Positions 61,847 through 64,000 of a stretch of 64,000 nt of DNA are shown piece after piece; the stretch's first letter is position 1; each line of letters opens with the position of its first letter. A model generated the notes under the pieces. It was given only the letters and a program-made list of their open reading frames with translations, did not search any database and was not told where the DNA came from. The translations under genes and the position numbers were made by a program. The stretch covers positions 31,798 to 95,797 of the forward strand of contig NZ_WRXN01000020.1 of assembly GCF_009758205.1 (NCBI RefSeq). The letters are read 5' to 3'. The DNA is from Chitinophaga tropicalis. GTDB lineage: Bacteria; Bacteroidota; Bacteroidia; Chitinophagales; Chitinophagaceae.

Positions 61847-63880
61847 ATGCAAAATCTAATTTTGAAAGTTATCTTATGCCTCCACATTTTCACTTCCGCA
61901 GTTTTATATACAAAAACATCGGCGCAATCAGCAAAGCAAACCGTTAAAAATTACCAGGAAACTCCCGAAAAAGTTAATGATCTTGTACATACAAAACTGG
62001 ATGTAAAGTTTGATTATGGGAAGAAGTATTTGTACGGTAAAGAATGGGTTACTGTCAAGCCTCATTTTTATGCTACTGATTCTTTACGGCTTGATGCCCG
62101 GGGTATGGATATCCACAAAGTTGCGCTTTTAAAAAACGGTAAATTGTTGCCTTTGTCTTTTGCCTGCAACAATAGCAACATTGAAATCAAACTTGATAAA
62201 GTATATAAGAATACGGAGACATATACCGTATTTATTGACTATACAGCCAAGCCGGATGAATTAAAGAATGGAAAAAAGAATGAAAAGGGCTTATATTTTA
62301 TAAATCCCGATGGCATAAACAAAGACAAACCCATACAGATATGGACAGAAGGTGAAACTGAAAATTCATCAGTATGGTTCCCGACAATAGATAAACCCAA
62401 TCAGAAAACTACGCAAGAGATTTCAATCACAGTGCCCTCTAAATACATTACGCTATCAAATGGCCGGTTGGCTACCCAAACAATGAATACTGATGGCACA
62501 AGAACGGATACCTGGAAAATGGAATTACCCCATCCCCCCTATCTATTTATGATGGCAGTTGGTGATTTTAAAATATATAAAGACAGCTGGCGTGGTAAGG
62601 AAGTGAGTTACTATCTGGAGCCGCAGTACGCTCCTTTTGCCAAAGACATTTTTGGGGAAACGCCTGATGCTATAGCGTTTTTCTCCAGGACACTTGGGGT
62701 TGATTATCCGTGGAACAAATATTCCCAAATTGTTGTACGTGACTATGTAAGCGGCGCGATGGAGAATACCACCGCTGTGATATTCGGGGAAAGTATGCAG
62801 GGCAATAAAAAAGAGCTGGCAGATCGTTATTACAGCACCGGTATTGCGCATGAATTATTCCATCAATGGTTTGGGGATTATGTAACCGCAGAAAGCTGGA
62901 GCAACCTGACCTTAAATGAATCGCTGGCTGTGCTGGGTGAATTGCTCTGGCTTGAATACAAGTATGGAAAGGACGCCGCAGATGCGCATAATTTTGAAGG
63001 TATTGAAGGATATCTTAACAATCCGGATAGCTGGGGCAAAGACCTGGTTCGTTTTAATTATGCTGACAGACAGGAGGTTTTTGATGGAGTGACCTATCAA
63101 AAAGGGGGCGCCATTTTATATATGCTAAGGAACAATTTGGGAGAGGCTGCTTTTAATAAAGGGTTGCAACGTTACCTTACTGAAAACGCATATAAACCGG
63201 TTGAGGTGCACCAGTTAAGATTAGCTTTTGAAGAAGTGAGCGGAAAGGACCTGAACTGGTTTTTCAACCAGTGGTTTTTTGGAGCTGGTCATCCGGACTT
63301 ACACATTTCATACAAATGGGATGACTCAATCCACACTGAGACGATATACCTGCAGCAGGAACAGCCTGGGAGACCTTTTGTTCTTCCTGTGGCTATTGAT
63401 ATATATACAGGCGGTAAAAAAGAACGTTATAATATCCAGATAAAGGAAAAGCTGGATTCACTGACTCTTAAATTGCCGGTAAAACCAGACCTGATTAATG
63501 TAGATGCCGACAAAACACTTGTTTTAAAGAAAACAGACGCCAAAACAATGGATGAATATACCTTTCAATATTTTCATGCCCCTTTATACCTTGATCGGTA
63601 TGAGGCTTTGGAAGCGGCAATTAAAAACCAGCATGAAAAGAGATCTCACGACATCATTCAATCAGCCCTAAACGATAAATTTTATAGCATACGGATTAAA
63701 GCAATAAACGCATTGGGTTTATTTAACGAAAAAGAGATAACTCAATCAATTCCTGTATTAAAGGAGCTTGTTGTTAACGACAAAAATAATCTGGTAAAAG
63801 CAGCTGCTATTACTGTGTTGGGCAAATTAAAAAAAACAGAGAATACCGGCCTTTTCAAACAATCCTTAAATACTGTGTAA
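61847..63880 (+). CDS. M1-family metallo-aminopeptidase, possibly truncated at its C-terminus
   Basis: A 677-residue exported aminopeptidase. The zinc site is H335-E-L-F-H339 with E358 (NESLA), and the substrate motif is GAMENTT. A beta-domain lies before and helical HEAT-like repeats lie after (VKAAAITVLGKLKKTE). The protein stops abruptly within a repeat (FKQSLNTV). The stop codon lies inside the first bases of an IS21-like end, so the original C-terminus may have been lost. Catalytic parts are intact. Confidence 0.88.
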   Translation: MQNLILKVILCLHIFTSAVLYTKTSAQSAKQTVKNYQETPEKVNDLVHTKLDVKFDYGKKYLYGKEWVTVKPHFYATDSLRLDARGMDIHKVALLKNGKLLPLSFACNNSNIEIKLDKVYKNTETYTVFIDYTAKPDELKNGKKNEKGLYFINPDGINKDKPIQIWTEGETENSSVWFPTIDKPNQKTTQEISITVPSKYITLSNGRLATQTMNTDGTRTDTWKMELPHPPYLFMMAVGDFKIYKDSWRGKEVSYYLEPQYAPFAKDIFGETPDAIAFFSRTLGVDYPWNKYSQIVVRDYVSGAMENTTAVIFGESMQGNKKELADRYYSTGIAHELFHQWFGDYVTAESWSNLTLNESLAVLGELLWLEYKYGKDAADAHNFEGIEGYLNNPDSWGKDLVRFNYADRQEVFDGVTYQKGGAILYMLRNNLGEAAFNKGLQRYLTENAYKPVEVHQLRLAFEEVSGKDLNWFFNQWFFGAGHPDLHISYKWDDSIHTETIYLQQEQPGRPFVLPVAIDIYTGGKKERYNIQIKEKLDSLTLKLPVKPDLINVDADKTLVLKKTDAKTMDEYTFQYFHAPLYLDRYEALEAAIKNQHEKRSHDIIQSALNDKFYSIRIKAINALGLFNEKEITQSIPVLKELVVNDKNNLVKAAAITVLGKLKKTENTGLFKQSLNTV

Positions 63881-64000
63881 ATTCCGGTGATGATACCCCC
63901 TCGTACCGGTGATGGTATCCCCTCTAAGAAGAGCCAAAAAAGAAAGAGCGTTTTAAGATTTCAAAGATAAGATATGGTCATTAGTAAGTGCTATTTTTTC
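63876..64000. mobile_element. Left end of a probable IS21-family element (partial)
   Basis: It begins TGTAA, with two direct copies of a 19-bp motif, CCGGTGATGATACCCCCTC (63884-63902) and CCGGTGATGGTATCCCCTC (63906-63924), spaced 22 bp. IS21-family ends are TG-initiated and carry such repeated sites for the transposase. The transposase gene lies beyond the window, so the family call rests on this end only. Confidence 0.45.

Overview
The window reads as chromosomal DNA from a Bacteroidota bacterium, most likely a Chitinophaga-like member of the Chitinophagaceae. Signs for this are repeated Bacteroidota-type promoter elements (TAnnTTTG, sometimes with TTTG or TTG upstream), little use of Shine-Dalgarno sequences, and a family mix of YceI, BACON and GH106 proteins, a sulfatase, Hen1/Pnkp, AraC and WYL regulators. 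The taxonomic call is an inference from gene content. No rRNA, CRISPR array or complete transposase is seen.

Layout. 0-2 kb: two BON-domain proteins and a lipoprotein. 2-8 kb: an RND efflux locus in which the inner-membrane pump and the outer-membrane factor are one 1523-residue reading frame. 8-11 kb: a receiver-PAS-histidine kinase facing a cheR-cheB pair. 12-21 kb: a Kef-type antiporter, a MarR regulator divergent from a split YeeE/YedE transporter, a short-chain dehydrogenase, a PhyH dioxygenase, and two YceI proteins with a membrane protein. 21-28 kb: a sensor kinase, small unknown proteins, a zinc alcohol dehydrogenase, an acyl-CoA desaturase, and a GntR-TauE-DUF1634 operon. 28-32 kb: a heterodimeric ABC exporter preceded by a 15-codon ORF and a terminator. 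32-38 kb: a GH106/sulfatase operon and a flavin amine oxidase. 39-43 kb: the RNA-repair pair hen1-pnkp. 43-45 kb: an M28 peptidase and tRNA-Pro(GGG).

45-60 kb looks like an accessory island built up at tRNA-Pro. Copies of the tRNA 3' end recur near 57.47 and 60.02 kb, and every copy is followed by an intrinsic terminator. No integrase remains. The cargo is mostly regulators and small-molecule enzymes (two AraC, a WYL regulator, aldo/keto reductase, two SDR-fold proteins, a SnoaL-like protein, a serine hydrolase), a large BACON lipoprotein, and decayed pieces (a gutted GH51 gene, a tRNA-like sequence with an 8-nt anticodon loop, a gene tail). 60-64 kb holds an ECF sigma factor with a putative anti-sigma partner and an M1 aminopeptidase whose 3' end appears to be cut by the end of an IS21-like element at the window edge.

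The most interesting non-coding signals are: a shared GTCTA-N9-TAGAC operator at three separate promoters; a MarR-type palindrome shared by the marR/yeeE and yceI regions; triple AAACATC repeats around the gntR promoter; a putative leader peptide and attenuator ahead of the ABC exporter; and an inverted 20-bp element upstream of two neighbouring promoters at 47.6 and 48.2 kb.
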